Shown here: positions 12,100-24,900 of the stretch, in pieces | How the letters are laid out: every line of letters begins with the position of its first letter | How positions within the stretch are numbered: the stretch's first letter is position 1 | From: Symsagittifera roscoffensis | Lineage: Eukaryota; Xenacoelomorpha; Acoela; Convolutidae | Direction: 5' to 3' | DNA length: 64,000 bases | Assembly: GCF_963678635.1 (NCBI RefSeq) | Contig: NC_087066.1 | Span: 17,667,275-17,731,274, forward strand | The notes under the pieces: model-generated | The model's input: the letters and a program-made list of their open reading frames with translations, nothing else | Told to the model about the DNA's origin: nothing | The model's database searches: none | Program-made: the position numbers and the translations under genes

Positions 12100-12938
12100 A
12101 ATAGTGGGATGCTGTCCGGATTCTACAAGAGCTTGCGAGATTGGCCTCCAATTTCAAATGCCCAAATCTTTTTAGTTTACGAGGTACGACGACTTTTGTA
12201 ATTTTTTCAAAACTTTTCGGAAACTCATTGTACAAAATAATTAACAAACCTTGAAATTCCCAACAATTAAGTTGTGTGCTGTCAGAGTAGTCTCAGGAAT
12301 AGCAAATCTTGGCTCCAAATATGATACTCAAATTCTTGTAGCTTTCGAGATATGACGTTTTTTGTGATTTTTTTGAAAAATTTTCAGAAAACTTAAAAGT
12401 AATTTTTTTTCGAAAACTGAAATTCGTAATCCTGCCGATGGGTTCTGCCAGAATATTTGCAAGGATTGCGAATCTTGCATCCAAATATGACTGCTCAAAT
12501 CTTTGCAGTTTTTGAAATAAGACAAGTTTTATGATTTCTTTTTTTATTTTTTAGAAAACTTAGATTTTGAAAAACTTTAAGAATGGAAATTACATTCCCA
12601 ACCTTGTAATTGGGTACTTTGAGGGTACGCTTAAGAGTTGCAATTTTTAAATCTTGCGTTCAGATGCGATTGCTCAAATAATCTCAATTTCCGAGATGTG
12701 ACGTTTATTATATCTTTTTTTTTTCTAAATTGTTCAAAGAACATAGACATTAAATATTTTCTTAAAAATTGGAGCTCCCATCTCTATAGAGGGCTATGCC
12801 AGGTTACTCCCAGAAACTCGCCTCCAAATGTGAACGCTCAATTTTTTGTAGTTTTCGAGATATGACGTTTTTTCAGATTTTCTTAAAACCTTTTCAGAAA
12901 ATTTAACTTTTTTTCTTCAAAATTTGAAGTTACAACCC

Positions 12939-12969
<31 letters not shown>

Positions 12970-13370
12970 GGGGTGGGGTGTTAGGGCACTTTCAGGGTAT
13001 GCAAAGTTTACATCCAAATATGAATGCTCAAATCTTTATAGTTTTCCAGTTATGATGTTTTTTTGTGATTTTTTTTCAAAAAAATTCAGAAAGCTTTTTT
13101 TTCTTATAAAAATTGGAAATTCCGAAGCCTGTTGCTGGGGGCTGTCAGAAAAAAATCAGGAAGTGAAAGTCTTGCTTATAAATGTGACAGCCTAATTGCT
13201 TTTAGTTTCCGAGATGTGACACTGCTTAATTGATTATAAACTTAGATATAGAAAAAATTTCACAAAATTTTGTTTTTTCAAAATTTGAATTAAAAAAATT
13301 TGAATAGAAAATTTTAGAAAATTTGAAGTTACCAACCCTGTAATTGGGGGCTCTCAGAATATACTCAAAG
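12100..13370 (+). repeat. Degenerate tandem repeat, period about 165-190 bp
   Basis: A motif of the form ctcaaat-ctttgtagttttcgagatatgacg, then T-rich spacer, then an aaattt/gaaattcc block, then ggg(t)gctgtcag-a recurs about every 175 bp. Positions of the gacgtttttt-like point are near 12190, 12353, 12520, 12700, 12863, 13053 and 13217. Six to seven diverged copies. No coding potential conserved between units. Confidence 0.75.
12943..12968 (+). repeat. (GT)n microsatellite
   Basis: About 13 uninterrupted GT units followed by a G-rich tail, inside the tandem repeat. Only this unit carries it. Confidence 0.9.
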
Positions 13371-13559
13371 GATGCAGATGATAATTCCAATAATTCCGGT
13401 TTTTTATGAGTTGTTGAAAATTCGAAGCACCGGAGGTGCGTTACACGCTAGTCACACTTTAATGAGATATTCCTGCAGTCCATGCTTGCTAGTTGCGTTG
13501 AGTGGTCAGCTTTTTTTGGTTGCCCATCAGATAGCAAAACGTTTGTTTTTATTGTTTAA

Positions 13560-13790
13560 TTATTACCTTTGCGATAAGCAAGGGTATTGCAACCGGGTAC
13601 TAGACTTTTTTCACGCAAACAACTTTGTCCACAGGACTCATCTGGACGTCTGGGACTCATCTTTACCTGGTTTCATAATGTATTTAATTTTTTAGCAATC
13701 CTGCCCAACCTAGCCTAAAGGAAACAAAAATGTCTGGGACGGCAAAGGTCATGGGTTCGAGTCTTTTTTCTGTTTCAAAAAAAAGATTGT
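13560..13790 (+). repeat. tRNA-derived SINE-like repeat
   Basis: The right part (13700-13775) has an A-box-like tagcctaaaggaaac and a B-box-like gggttcgagtc. The same segment occurs complemented at about 40490-40570 and 59580-59645. The left part holds gggtattgcaaccgggtac, the complement of a dispersed motif at 28710, 34320, 46235 and 59405. Copies are diverged, so it is an old element. Confidence 0.55.
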
Positions 13791-14279
13791 CGGTCAATTA
13801 TTCGTCTACATATCTGTTGTCAGCTGAGTTGTCTCATCTTGGAATTGTTTTTTTTCTACGCGCATTTTTAATGTTGTTTTTGGTGTTTGATTTACGTCTA
13901 CTTTTTGTAATTTTACTTCATATTTCCTTTGTTTTTTTTTGTTGTTTCGCTACAAAAATTTCTCGGCCAAAATTAATTCGGCCTATTTTTCATGATGACC
14001 TATTTTTGGGACGTTTCAAGATCAACACAGTTTCAGCTCTCCACTCATTTCTTTTCAAGTTGGTTGTATATTTTCCAATGTTTGTTGAAATTTCAATTTT
14101 TCGTTTTGGATTTTTTTTTCGTTTTGGAAAAATTTTTTATCCAGAAACTTATCCTGATTTTCAAAAATGAGTATGAATTGAAAGATCTCTTATTCTCTTA
14201 TGCGCCTGCATACTCCTCTAAAGTCTTTTTGTACTTGATCACTCTGTCTACAGCCTTCGAAAAAGTGGTGGCGGTGTTT

Positions 14280-14940
14280 TTTTTTCATTTTCTCGAAAAC
14301 TAGATATCTCAAATATGAGTTTTTGGTTTCAAAGAAAAGAACTGTTTCTAAAAGCTCCCTTGCATATGTTTAAGTGTTACGACCAGTTGATTTTTGCGCG
14401 TAAAGTTATGGCACTCGGAATCGTCGAGTTTTTTTTTATTTTTGACTGTTTTGTGGACCTTTTTTGGGCTTTTCTCGAAAACTAACTACTCAAATCTGAC
14501 ATTGAGAGTACAATAAGATAAGAGGTAGCGGGAAGCTCCTCTGCTTTAGCGGACACTAACAATTGTTTTATACAAGAAGTTATTGCCCTCTGAAAAGTCT
14601 AATTTTTGATTTTTGACTGTTTCTTAAAACTCTTTGAAGGTTTTGGAAGATTTTGGGCTCAATTCTCAGAACGGGCTTCGGGAATGTCATTTGCTTATTG
14701 CGACTACGCCCAATTTTTTTACTCCAAGAGTTTGGGCCTCGGAAAACTAAAAATTTTGATTCTGCGACAAAATTTTGACTTCTCGAAAACTACTCTCCCC
14801 AATCTGAAATTGTGGGATTTTTGAGATGCTTTTTGGGTAGTGGGATGCTTCTCTGCGTTAGCGGTCACTAACAAAAAATGTTACATTAGAAGTTATCGCC
14901 TTCTGGGAAGTCAAACTTTTGATTCACCCAGTTTTTTCAA
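14280..14940 (+). repeat. Degenerate tandem repeat built on tctcgaaaact
   Basis: The block tctcgaaaact followed by ctcaaat recurs near 14290, 14473 and 14775. Each time it is followed by agctcc or atgcttc, tctgctttagcg-like sequence and gaagttat. Three to four copies with uneven spacing (about 180-310 bp). No gene seen. Confidence 0.6.
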
Positions 14941-15259
14941 CATCTAAAATTTTTTTGACTTATATTTTTTATGTTTGTGTTGTATCGCAATTTGTTGCCT
15001 CGCTAAAGAAAACTCAAAACGAAGTTCTGAACTATTTTTGATTCAATTCAATTGTTTAACCAAAAACGAAAATTGCAAATTTTTAAAGCTCATACGATAA
15101 ACTTTTGGCTCTTAAAAAAGTGTTTCATGATGTACATAAAATTCAGTTTTTCAGAATTTGTGTTCGTTGGGAGAACTTTTTTGTGAGATTTTTTGAAGTG
15201 TCGGTTTATTTTTCTTCTGCTTACTTTTTGGCGGCGCAATTTCTAATTTAAAAAATTGT

Positions 15260-15900
15260 GTAATGAACTTCTTTTTGTAAATCAAAACCATTTTTTCTCG
15301 TTTCTTATTACAAACATCTCAAATTGTTGCTTTTTGTGTTTTTTAAGCTTATTGTTCCAACCATTGAAAATGCGGAGAAATTTTGTTTTCGGGCGTGTTG
15401 TAGTTCTTTTTCCCCACGCAAAATCAGGTACGACAAATAATCAACGGACTTAGTTGACTGATTAAAATTTTAAAGCCCTTTCATTCGTGATTCGAACGAT
15501 ATCAAAAAAAGTCCCAGAAAAGTTCCCAATGTCGAGAAAAACCGGTTTAAAATTTTTGATTTTCCGTCTTTTTTTGAGCGAGCAAAGCGATCAAGTAACG
15601 TTCGTTATGTATGAAAACTTCAAATTTAGGCAAAAAATTACATGGTTTTACAAGAAAAGTAGTTTTGGAAGCCTTTTCTAGCGCTTCTCTGGCAAGAAAA
15701 AATCTTTGGAAAATATTTGAAATTTTAAATGCTAAAATTGTGAAAAAAAGTTTTTTTTTCAAATTTTTAAATCTTTTTGTTAATTATTTATTGAACACAA
15801 TTATAGTAGTTTTTGCCTAATTCAGTATTTCACGCGTTTTGCATAGCTTTATCATAACTTGACGTAAAAAAAATACACTAATTTGAAAAAATAGGTTCCT
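15260..15900. repeat. Dispersed repeat, related to 400-960
   Basis: Second, diverged copy of the repeat described at 400-960, in the same orientation. Several short ORFs overlap here on both strands; none matches a known domain and the other copy does not preserve them. Confidence 0.5.
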
Positions 15901-16595
15901 GAGAATTTGGTCGTAACATTATGTGCTACTTGCACAGCGAGCAGCTATCCTTGTATGGTTTCGGCTTTTGTTAGATCAGCTTGGTTACCTCATATTGTTG
16001 TTTGAAGGTCAACAAATTTTTTTTGTGATGTTTCAAGTTCGGTGTATGGAAAAACTAAGTTTTGAAAAATAGCCGAAAATTCTCGTTAAGGGAAACTAAT
16101 TGCTTATTTACCGCTGCTGATTGTGTTTCAAGACACTGTTTTCCTGAAATCGAACATCAATCTTGACAAACCTATGAAATTTTTCCAGTAAGTGTGTTTT
16201 CAAAAAATGATTTTTCCGTCTTTTTTCTTACCAGCTTACCTTGATACGCTTGCGTTTTTTTGTATGTGTTTCGGAGTTCCGCTCCATCTTTATTTTTTAC
16301 AAAAATTAAACACCCTGTGTTGCAATAGTTTAATTTTTATAAAGTTTCGTTTCTTAATTTTTGGCAAATACTTTTTTAAAATTTTTTTAATGTTTACTAA
16401 ATAAAAAATCGTTCTAAAATTAAGTGAAACTATGGTTTGGATGTTGTTTTTGCAACGCGAGCTTAAAAAATACGATTAAAAGACATAATAAAATATATTA
16501 AAAGGATAATAATTAATTTTGATTTGAGTCTAGCTATGGATTCGATGTTGGGAAACTAGAAAAATCGAATTTACTTTTTTTCGAAAGATAAAAAC

Positions 16596-17066
16596 ATAGC
16601 CAACAGACAGTTGGAAAAGAGTCAATGAACACAAGTGGACATAAAAAAACTACTTAGTTGTTTTGTGCAAAATCTCATAAAATTCCATTGAAAAAATACA
16701 TTATGCTGAAGCTCTGTGAAATTCCATAACAATTTATGAAAGATTTTTTTTTGATCAGACAAAACCAATTTGATTTCACTGGATCAATAGGTAAATTTTT
16801 TTTTTTGCTTGGAACTATGACAATTAAATTCTTTTTTTTTTGAAATTAGAAGCCGATCACGTTTGTTGTGACCTTTACAGTTTTGCTGTTGGATAGTTGA
16901 GTTTGCTTTTATTTTGACAAATGAAATCAATTGAGGTAAAAAAAGAAACCAAATGTGAAACCGTGAAAGACTAAATTTGAGTCTGAACTTATCCTAGGAC
17001 TTTTCCTAAAAAGGCTCAAAAAATCATCACGACCTATATAAGAGTCTGAACTACGTTCATCAGCTC
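16596..17066 (+). repeat. 450 bp dispersed repeat, copy
   Basis: Starts tagccaacagacagttggaa and ends near ctacgttcat. Internal landmarks are a ggatcaataggtaa block, a tgtgacctttac block and a gttggatagttgag block. Related copies occur at about 7370-7850, 9880-10300, 46554-46988 and 52480-52958. No clear terminal inverted repeats; class unknown. Confidence 0.65.
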
Positions 17067-17976
17067 CTAATAACATATTTCGTATATTCATTTCTTATTT
17101 GAAATAATTTGAATTATAAACCGACTGAGCCTTTTAATTAATTTTTTTTCATTTAAACAATCTCTTTTTTAAAAAGCTACTGGAAAACTTGCCTTTATTT
17201 GGTGGTTAAATTGGCTTCTAAAAGCCAGAGATTTGGAAGCTTTCAATGACAAAAACTTTGACTTCAACTTAACTTTGAATTCATGAGTAGCACATGATTC
17301 CTTTTACTCCCTTTTACTACAGTTTTCCCCCCTTCAATTGATTTTTTTCCGGCCTTTGTTCTTCACAAATAAAACCATAATTTTAGAAAGATAACTTTGG
17401 CGCAATTCTAGACAAACTCGAAATTTTTTTTTTGGTTATAATTATTATAATTGACTGAGAGAAAAATAACCAATTACTCCATGTACGCCTTAAAATATAT
17501 TCAAATAATGTTGTTCTTGAGAAAATCAGTTAAAAATTGATAATGTGCTATTTAAAAACATTTATTATTCGTTAAACTTCACGTATAACTAGAAAAAATG
17601 GGTCCAACCGACTTAAAGTTCCATTTCGGACCAGAATAATTAAATTACTCGAACATTTTGCAAAAGATGGAAATCTAAGATATCAAAAAGATTGAAAAAG
17701 TTGAACTAGTTCCTAAAAATTGTAAGTTAAAAAAATAACGGGAAAAATTCTTTGTTAATTTATTGATACACTTTCAAAAACTTGCTTTGTTCCACCAATG
17801 CCAACTCGTTGATCTTCGATCAATCATTTTTCTTTATAAACAGATTTCACATTTAATCGTTTTTTAACAGCATTTCTGCATTCTTCAAATTAGTCGATTT
17901 TTAAGCTTCCTATTCCCTATTTGATTTTGTACTACCCTCACTAGATTATCGTTTCGGGTGTATACATTCCCGCAAC
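17067..17976. other. Noncoding, nothing recognised
   Basis: AT-rich sequence with stops in all frames and no repeat noticed. It ends exactly where the 3.9 kb duplicated unit begins. Confidence 0.5.
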
Positions 17977-18296
17977 ACCCAGTGGCTATAATAGAGGCGG
18001 GTTGGCATCATCGGTTATGTATACTAGATATCCTTGATTCAAGTGTTGTGAATTACGCAGTACTACGAAACGTTTTTATGCAGTACTAGGGTAGTACTAA
18101 ATCTCCTTGGCTTAAGTTTTTCACCCGGTTGCTTTTGTGTTGCTGCATAGCAGTTAGATACTCAAACGTCCTTTTTCACAAAATTCCGCAACCAGTTTGT
18201 TTGCAAAAGTAGTTGAATAGTTTTTTGGCCGTTTTTCATTTTCACCAAGCTCATCAATGTATGATCAGCTATAATTGGAATTTAACTTGAATTGAA

Positions 18297-21200
18297 ATCG
18301 TTTAACAGCCTCGATGGAGTGAGAGGCAGAAAGTCTTGAGCATCGTCTGAAATTTTTGTGATTGGCCTTGAGTTGAGTATTGCTTCTATCTGAAAAAAAC
18401 CCTGCACATCTCATCCAAATTTGGGGCTCTTTCATTGCCGAATGGTGTATGATAAAGTTTTTTTGTGGTTATCGTAGCTCATAATTTTGGAGGCCTTGGT
18501 TGTATAGTAGTTTAGTTATTTCCTGAATCTCGAAGATGATCAGCGAGGCTGTCTATCATGCGCTTATTTTGTAGTTGTCTCTTCGTTGGATTAAGCTTGT
18601 GGAGTGATCCAGTGAAGTTCGTTCAGCTAGCGAAGAGCATCTGCTTGGGGCATCCTCGTCGAGCAACGAATTTTTTGATTACCTTCAAGCATACTTCAGT
18701 GTTCAAGGTTTTTGAATATCCAAATCAATTTTTTATGAAAAAAAGTAAAATAAAAAATGTCAAATAACACCGGCTGAATTAAACCCAGAGTATGAGAATG
18801 ATTGTGATGATTGACTCTCTCACCGAGACAATCTGCCATTAACTGATTCATTAGTTTGAGTGAAACCTGAAGCAGGTGATGCAGTTACGTTTCATTACTC
18901 ACGCCAGTATCTTGACTCGTATTATCCAAAATTGCTGTAGAGTGTGAGTGACATTGACAGTCTAGTTTAACAACTTGATTATGGCGAATCGAAGTTCTCG
19001 AGAATTGAGTAGTCGGAGACAAGATCATCTGAAATTTTGCTTTAACATCAGGCACTCTGCTACTTCGATTCTTCTATCAACTTTTATTCATCCAACATCG
19101 TCTGGGACGGTATGTAGGTCAAAGCGGCCTAAATTCCAGCTAGTGTCTTGGCCGTGTTTGATTTTTTGTTTCTTCGTCGAAATGCTGCTCTTGAACGTCT
19201 ATTACAAGAAGGTTGAGTCCTAATTTAAAAAGTTGATTTCCATTGCCGCTGTTCTTCTTTAGAACTTTCAGGGGAAAATTTGCTACTAAGGCTTCGATGC
19301 GCTTTTTATCAAAAAATCCCCATCTTATGAATTTGAACAATTTTCCGTTCTTTATTTCTATCCTACGTATTCCTGGGTGCTTTCACTGCTTGCATATTTT
19401 CCTCCCCACTAGCTGTTTCAGTGACCAGAAGAGTTTTGTCAAATTACCTCTTGACCTCCTTCTTATTTTCATGTCTTTGTAGGTTGAACTGGAACACAAA
19501 CTTCATTTGTTTGCAACAAGTAAATTACTGATCACCTAGGTCGCAGTTCAACTGCAGCTACCGGTCGAGTTGTATGATTGGTTGGGCTTTGATCAATCGG
19601 GATATGTTTGCACTTGTTGGCTGGTATCATATGTTGCCCTTTAGCAAGGCGGTTAGTAAAACTAGAGAATAAGTAATTTTTAAGCTAGTGCTACTCTTGA
19701 ATTGCTCCAAGCGTCAATATCCACCGCCGATTGCAAAAGCTTGATTGACTTCAAGACACACTTCAGGAGTTAACGGCTCGGGAACCGCTGAACAAAGCTC
19801 AAGGCTTAGAATGCACACTGTCTTCTTCGATGCTAGTAGTCAATTGGCGGCTTGCAAAATAGTGTGGGTTCTGCTTCAGTTAATGTCCTGGTATCAATAG
19901 CTGCTCCATAAGCTTTCTCCATTGCATCGCAAGATAAGATGCTGGTCAACTTGCTGAAACAAACAAGGCCAAATCCCGTGGTACATTTTGTGAGGAGGAA
20001 AAACTAAAGATGTATATTCAGCTCTGAAATTGTTTTTGCTACGTGCCTCAATATCATCATCCGATCCTTTATCTCCCACCCATGTTTTTTGGAAAAGAAA
20101 CCTTGGACTCATCGTTATAGGTGTTACTTGTCCTAGGGAATCAAAAAATTGTCGTGAGTTGTTGGCTATCATCCGGCGCGTGACCGCAGTTAGTCGAAAG
20201 CCTTTGGACATAGTTAATGAGTTGCTTTCATTTCAATCGACAGAGTTCTTTTTTTTCTTCTTTTTTATAGCATTTTAGCTGACCAGAGGATGATGGATAA
20301 ACTCCTGATTTTTTGGAAAATGAACCAATATGGTTAACTTTTTGTCCGGAAAGAGCATCGGGCCAGGTTGAAACCCAATCAAGCTCTTATTGGGGGGGGG
20401 GGGGGGGTTGAGTTCTAGCTCATCTGGGGGTTGATTTCTAGCCCTTTTGGGGGTTGTAGTTTTTCCTTTTTAAAAGTTCCGTCGAAAATGACCCTGTTAT
20501 GGCCTGTTTGAAATCGACTTGATCTTTGTAAAAAAGTTTTCGTATGAACATTTTGTACGGCTCCGGTCGATAGGCCAGCCAGTGAAGCGTTGAAAACGGT
20601 TTGTTCACAATTTCCAAATTTTACAGCTCGGAAAACTTTGCTCAATATTCGCCAGTTGTTGGGTTAAACTGATCTCGAAACTTGAACAAACTCTTTTTGA
20701 CTCTGGATAATGAGATTGACGTGGGAGTTGACCAGAGTTGCTCAGAGTTTGATGTGGGAGCTCATGAAATCTTTTTTATAAAATTTTTTGCTCATGGCAA
20801 AATTCCAGGCGCTTCGTTTGGCATCTGTAGGGTTCAGAATTTCCTGAGTTTGATTCATCTGGTGTTCTGAACGTGGCCACTTTTAAACTCTTTCTGCAGC
20901 AGTTGGCATTGCTTCAAAATCAACACTCGAGACTTTGGCTGGCCTGAAAACGCTTGCTGTGCCATGGATACTGAAAACAATCAGAAACTGGATGCCAATT
21001 AAGTCCAAGAATTTTGAAGTTGTGGTACTTTTCTGCTAAACATAATTCTTCATTTATTAGAGTGTGTTTGGTAAACCATTCAAGGCACCCGAAATTGAAG
21101 CACTCCATATCCAAAGTGTTCTTGATGGCTGTTTTCTCACTACTTGCTTCACTCATATAAAATTTTATGAATTGCCAGCTTTTTTTTCGCCTTCTTTTTT

Positions 21201-21803
21201 ATCGGTTCAAATTCCCATAATCTGTTAATTGTTGTTAACCGGCTGTAACTGATTCCAGGAAACTGGTCCAATATATCGGCGAGTGTTTTTGTTGTGTGAT
21301 TTTGTGATCGGCATCAGCAACACTGAAACTGTCTAATCATGCATCCTGTCAGTCACCAGTGCAATTCGTTCCCTGACGTTCCGTGATTTCTGATTGTGGG
21401 TATAGACGAATTGTCCAAGCAGTAGGTCAATTTCTTGGGGCTTACGAAAGCTGGATCTGATACGTTGTAGTTGTAGACTTTATATATATATCTGTGGCTG
21501 CTTTTTTGCCTTTATAAATGCTCATGATCCCTGCTGGTTAACTCTATTTATGCGATCAGGAGCTGCTGTTGATTTGATATCAAGCCGGTGCTTGACCTGT
21601 AGGCTGATGACATTCGTCTGTACGCAACTGCAAACAAGCACCCTCAAATTTCGACCGCTCTGAGAACGAACTTTGACGTTTGCTATTGGAAAAACTGTAA
21701 TGGTTGCAGTTTGGTTGATTCGAAAAGCATCTATTGTTGCCGTGAGATGATGACTGGGTGGGGTAGAACTCCGATGAAGAGTTGTATGGAGCTTTTTTGA
21801 CAT
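18297..21803 (-). pseudogene. BEL/Pao pol pseudogene in A1
   Basis: Fragments seen on the - strand. Aspartic protease at 21803-21522 with SQSGRNLRV and TNVIS, but the catalytic DSG is replaced by CSC. A DLLLG segment typical of the region after the protease near 21430. LWEFEPI, like the BEL/Pao FWE motif, near 21230. ILGLNWHPVSD near 21000. FDSLGQVTPITM, the usual FDPLGxxxP motif, near 20140. EQHFDEET upstream of the integrase near 19170. FVARRGCPK near 18650 and ILNSRPIT near 18370, both integrase. Between LWEFEP and ILGLNW fewer than 100 codons remain where the family has several hundred, so the RT catalytic core with its DD motif is gone. Stops and frameshifts separate the pieces. The element cannot move by itself. 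Confidence 0.85.
20392..20407 (+). repeat. Poly-G tract (16 G) in A1
   Basis: Uninterrupted G run inside the retrotransposon; the paralogous tract at 24324-24337 has 14. The length difference between the duplicates fits slippage. Confidence 0.9.
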
Positions 21804-21872
21804 GTGTTACACAATGCAGTTGAAAAACATTGCTGGATACCGTGACTGGCAGACAAATAGTTGAAGCTCATC

Positions 21873-21904
21873 TGAGATGTGCAGGGTTGAGATGTGCAGG
21901 GTCT
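21873..21904. other. 32-bp filler at the A1/A2 junction
   Basis: Made of two head-to-tail copies of a 15-mer, tgagatgtgcagggt (21873-21887 and 21888-21902), plus ct. The 15-mer is the exact reverse complement of 18399-18413 inside unit A1 (and of the same site in A2). This is a templated insertion at a duplication breakpoint. Confidence 0.9.
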
Positions 21905-24900
21905 ACCCAGTGGCTATAATAGAGGCGGGTTGGCATCATCGGTTATGTATACTAGATATCCTTGATTCAAGTGTTGTGAATTACGCAGTACTACGAAACG
22001 TTTTTATGCAGTACTAGGGTAGTACTAGATCTCCTTGGCTTAAGTTTTTCACCCGGTTGCTTTTGTGTTGCTGCATAGCAGTTAGATACTCAAACGTCCT
22101 TTTTCACAAAATTCCGCAACCAGTTTGTTTGCAAAAGTAGTTGAATAGTTTTATTGGCCGTTTTTCATCTTCACCAAGCTCATCAATGTATGATCAGCTA
22201 TAATTGGAATTTAACTTGAATTGAAATTGTTTAACAGCCTCGATGGAGTGAGAGGCAGAAAGTCTTGAGCATCGTCTGAAATTTTTGTGATTGGCCTTGA
22301 GTTGAGTATTGCTTCTATCTGAAAAAAACCCTGCACATCTCATCCAAATTTGGGGCTCTTTCATTGCCGAATGGTGTATGATAAAGTTTTTTTGTGGTTA
22401 TCGTAGCTCATAATTTTGGAGGCCTTGGTTGTATAGTAGTTTAGTTATTTCCTGAATCTCGAAGATGATCAGCGAGGCTGTCTATCTTGCGCTTATTTTG
22501 TAGTTGTCTCTTCGTTGGATTAAGCTTGTGGAGTGATCCAGTGAAGTTCGTTCAGCTAGCGAAGAGCATCTGCTTGGGGCATCCTCGTCGAGCAACGAAT
22601 TTTTTGATTACCTTCAAGCATACTTCAGTGTTCAAGGTTTTTGAATATCCAAATCAATTTTTTATGAAAAAAAGTAAAATAAAAAATGTCAAATAACACC
22701 GGCTGAATTAAACCCAGAGTATGAGAATGATTGTGATGATTGACTCTCTCACCGAGACAATCTGCCATTAACTGATTCATTAGTTTGAGTGAAACCTGAA
22801 GCAGGTGATGCAGTTACGTTTCATTACTCACGCCAGTATCTTGACTCGTATTATCCAAAATTGCTGTAGAGTGTGAGTGACATTGACAGTCTAGTTTAAC
22901 AACTTGATTATGGCGAATCGAAGTTCTCGAGAATTGAGTAGTCGGAGACAAGATCATCTGAAATTTTGCTTTAACATCAGGCACTCTGCTACTTCGATTC
23001 TTCTATCAACTTTTATTCATCCAACATCGTCTGGGACGGTATGTAGGTCAAAGAGGCCTAAATTCCAGCTAGTGTCTTGGCCGTGTTTGATTTTTTGTTT
23101 CTTCGTCGAAATGCTGCTCTTGAACGTCTATTACAAGAAGGTTGAGTCCTAATTTAAAAAGTTGATTTCCATTGCCGCTGTTCTTCTTTAGAACTTTCAG
23201 GGAAAAATTTGCTACTAAGGCTTCGATGCGCTTTTTATCAAAAAATCCCCATCTTATGAATTTGAACAATTTTCCGTTCTTTATTTTTATCCTACGTATT
23301 CCTGGGTGCTTTCACTGCTTGCATATTTTCCTCCCCACTAGCTGTTTCAGTGATCAGAAGAGTTTTGTCAAATTACCTCTTGACCTCCTTCTTATTTTCA
23401 TGTCTTTGTAGGTTGAACTGGAACACAAACTTCATTTGTTTGCAACAAGTAAATTACTGATCACCTAGGTCGCAGTTCAACTGCAGCTACCGGTCGAGTT
23501 GTATGATTGGTTGGGCTTTGATCAATCGGGATATGTTTGCACTTGTTGGCTGGTATCATATGTTGCCCTTTAGCAAGGCGGTTAGTAAAACTAGAGAATA
23601 AGTAATTTTTAAGCTAGTGCTACTCTTGAATTGCTCCAAGCGTCAATATCCACCGCCGATTGCAAAAGCTTGATTGACTTCAAGACACACTTCAGGAGTT
23701 AACGGCTCGGGAACCGCTGAACAAAGCTCAAGGCTTAGAATGCACACTGTCTTCTTCGATGCTAGTAGTCAATTGGCGGCTTGCAAAATAGTGTGGGTTC
23801 TGCTTCTGTTAATGTCCTGGTATCAATAGCTGCTCCATAAGCTTTCTCCATTGCATCGCAAGATAAGATGCTGGTCAACTTGCTGAAACAAACAAGGCCA
23901 AATCCCGTGGTACATTTTGTGAGGAGGAAAAACTAAAGATGTCTATTCAGCTCTGAAATTGTTTTTGCTACGTGCCTCAATATCATCATCCGATCCTTTA
24001 TCTCCCACCCATGTTTTTTGGAAAAGAAACCTTGGATTCATCGTTATAGGTGTTACTTGTGCTAGGGAATCAAAAAATTGTCGTGAGTTGTTGGCTATCA
24101 TCCGGCGCGTGACCGCAGTTAGTCGAAAGCTTTTGGAAATAGTTAATGAGTTGCTTTCATTTCAATCGACAGAGTTCTTTTTTTTTCTTCTTTTTTATAG
24201 CATTTTAGCTGACCAGAGGATGATGGATAAACTCCTGTTTTTTTTTGGAAATTGAACCAATATGGTTAACTTTTTGTCCGGAAAGAGCATCGGGCCAGGT
24301 TGAAACCCAATCTAGCTCTTATTGGGGGGGGGGGGGGTTGAGTTCTAGCTCATCTGGGGGTTGATTTCTAGCCCTTTTGGGGGTTGTAGTTTTTCCTTTT
24401 TGAAAGTTCCGTCGAAAATGATCCTGTTATGGCCTGTTTGAAATCGACTTGATCTTTGTAAAAAAGTTTTCGTATGAACATTTTGTACGGCTCAGGTCGA
24501 TAGGCCAGCCAGTGAAGCGTTGATAACGGTTTGTTCACAATTTCCAAATTTTACAGCTCGGAAAACTTTGCTCAATATTCGCCAGTTGTTGGGTTAAACT
24601 GATCTCGAAACTTGAAGAAACTCTTTTTGACTCTGGATAATGAGATTGACGTGGGAGTTGACCAGAGTTGCTCAGAGTTTGATGTGGGAGCTCATGAAAT
24701 CTTTTTTATAAAATTTTTTGCTCATGGCAAAATTCCAGGCGCTTCGTTTGGCATCTGTAGGGGTCAGAATTTCCTGAGTTTGATTCATCTGGTGTTCTGA
24801 ACGTGGCCACCTTTAAACTCTTTCTGCAGCAGTTGGCATTGCTTCAAAATCAACACTCGAGACTTTGGCTGGCCTGAAAACGCTTGCTGTACCATGGGTA

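Larger units (their letters stand above)
17977..21872 (-). mobile_element. BEL/Pao retrotransposon pol region, copy A1 (tandem unit 1)
   Basis: About 3.9 kb, repeated with roughly 98-99 % identity at 21905-25800 (offset 3928-3929). Read on the - strand, the order is protease, RT remnants, RNase H-side segment, pre-integrase and integrase, as in BEL/Pao pol. LTRs, primer-binding site and an intact frame were not found. The left boundary is set where A1 and A2 cease to match upstream (acccagtggc at 17977 and at 21905). Confidence 0.85.

Noticed and set aside
20392-20407. Poly-G tracts as regulatory G-quadruplexes
   Set aside because: They are homopolymer slippage tracts in dead retrotransposon copies with lengths differing between duplicates.
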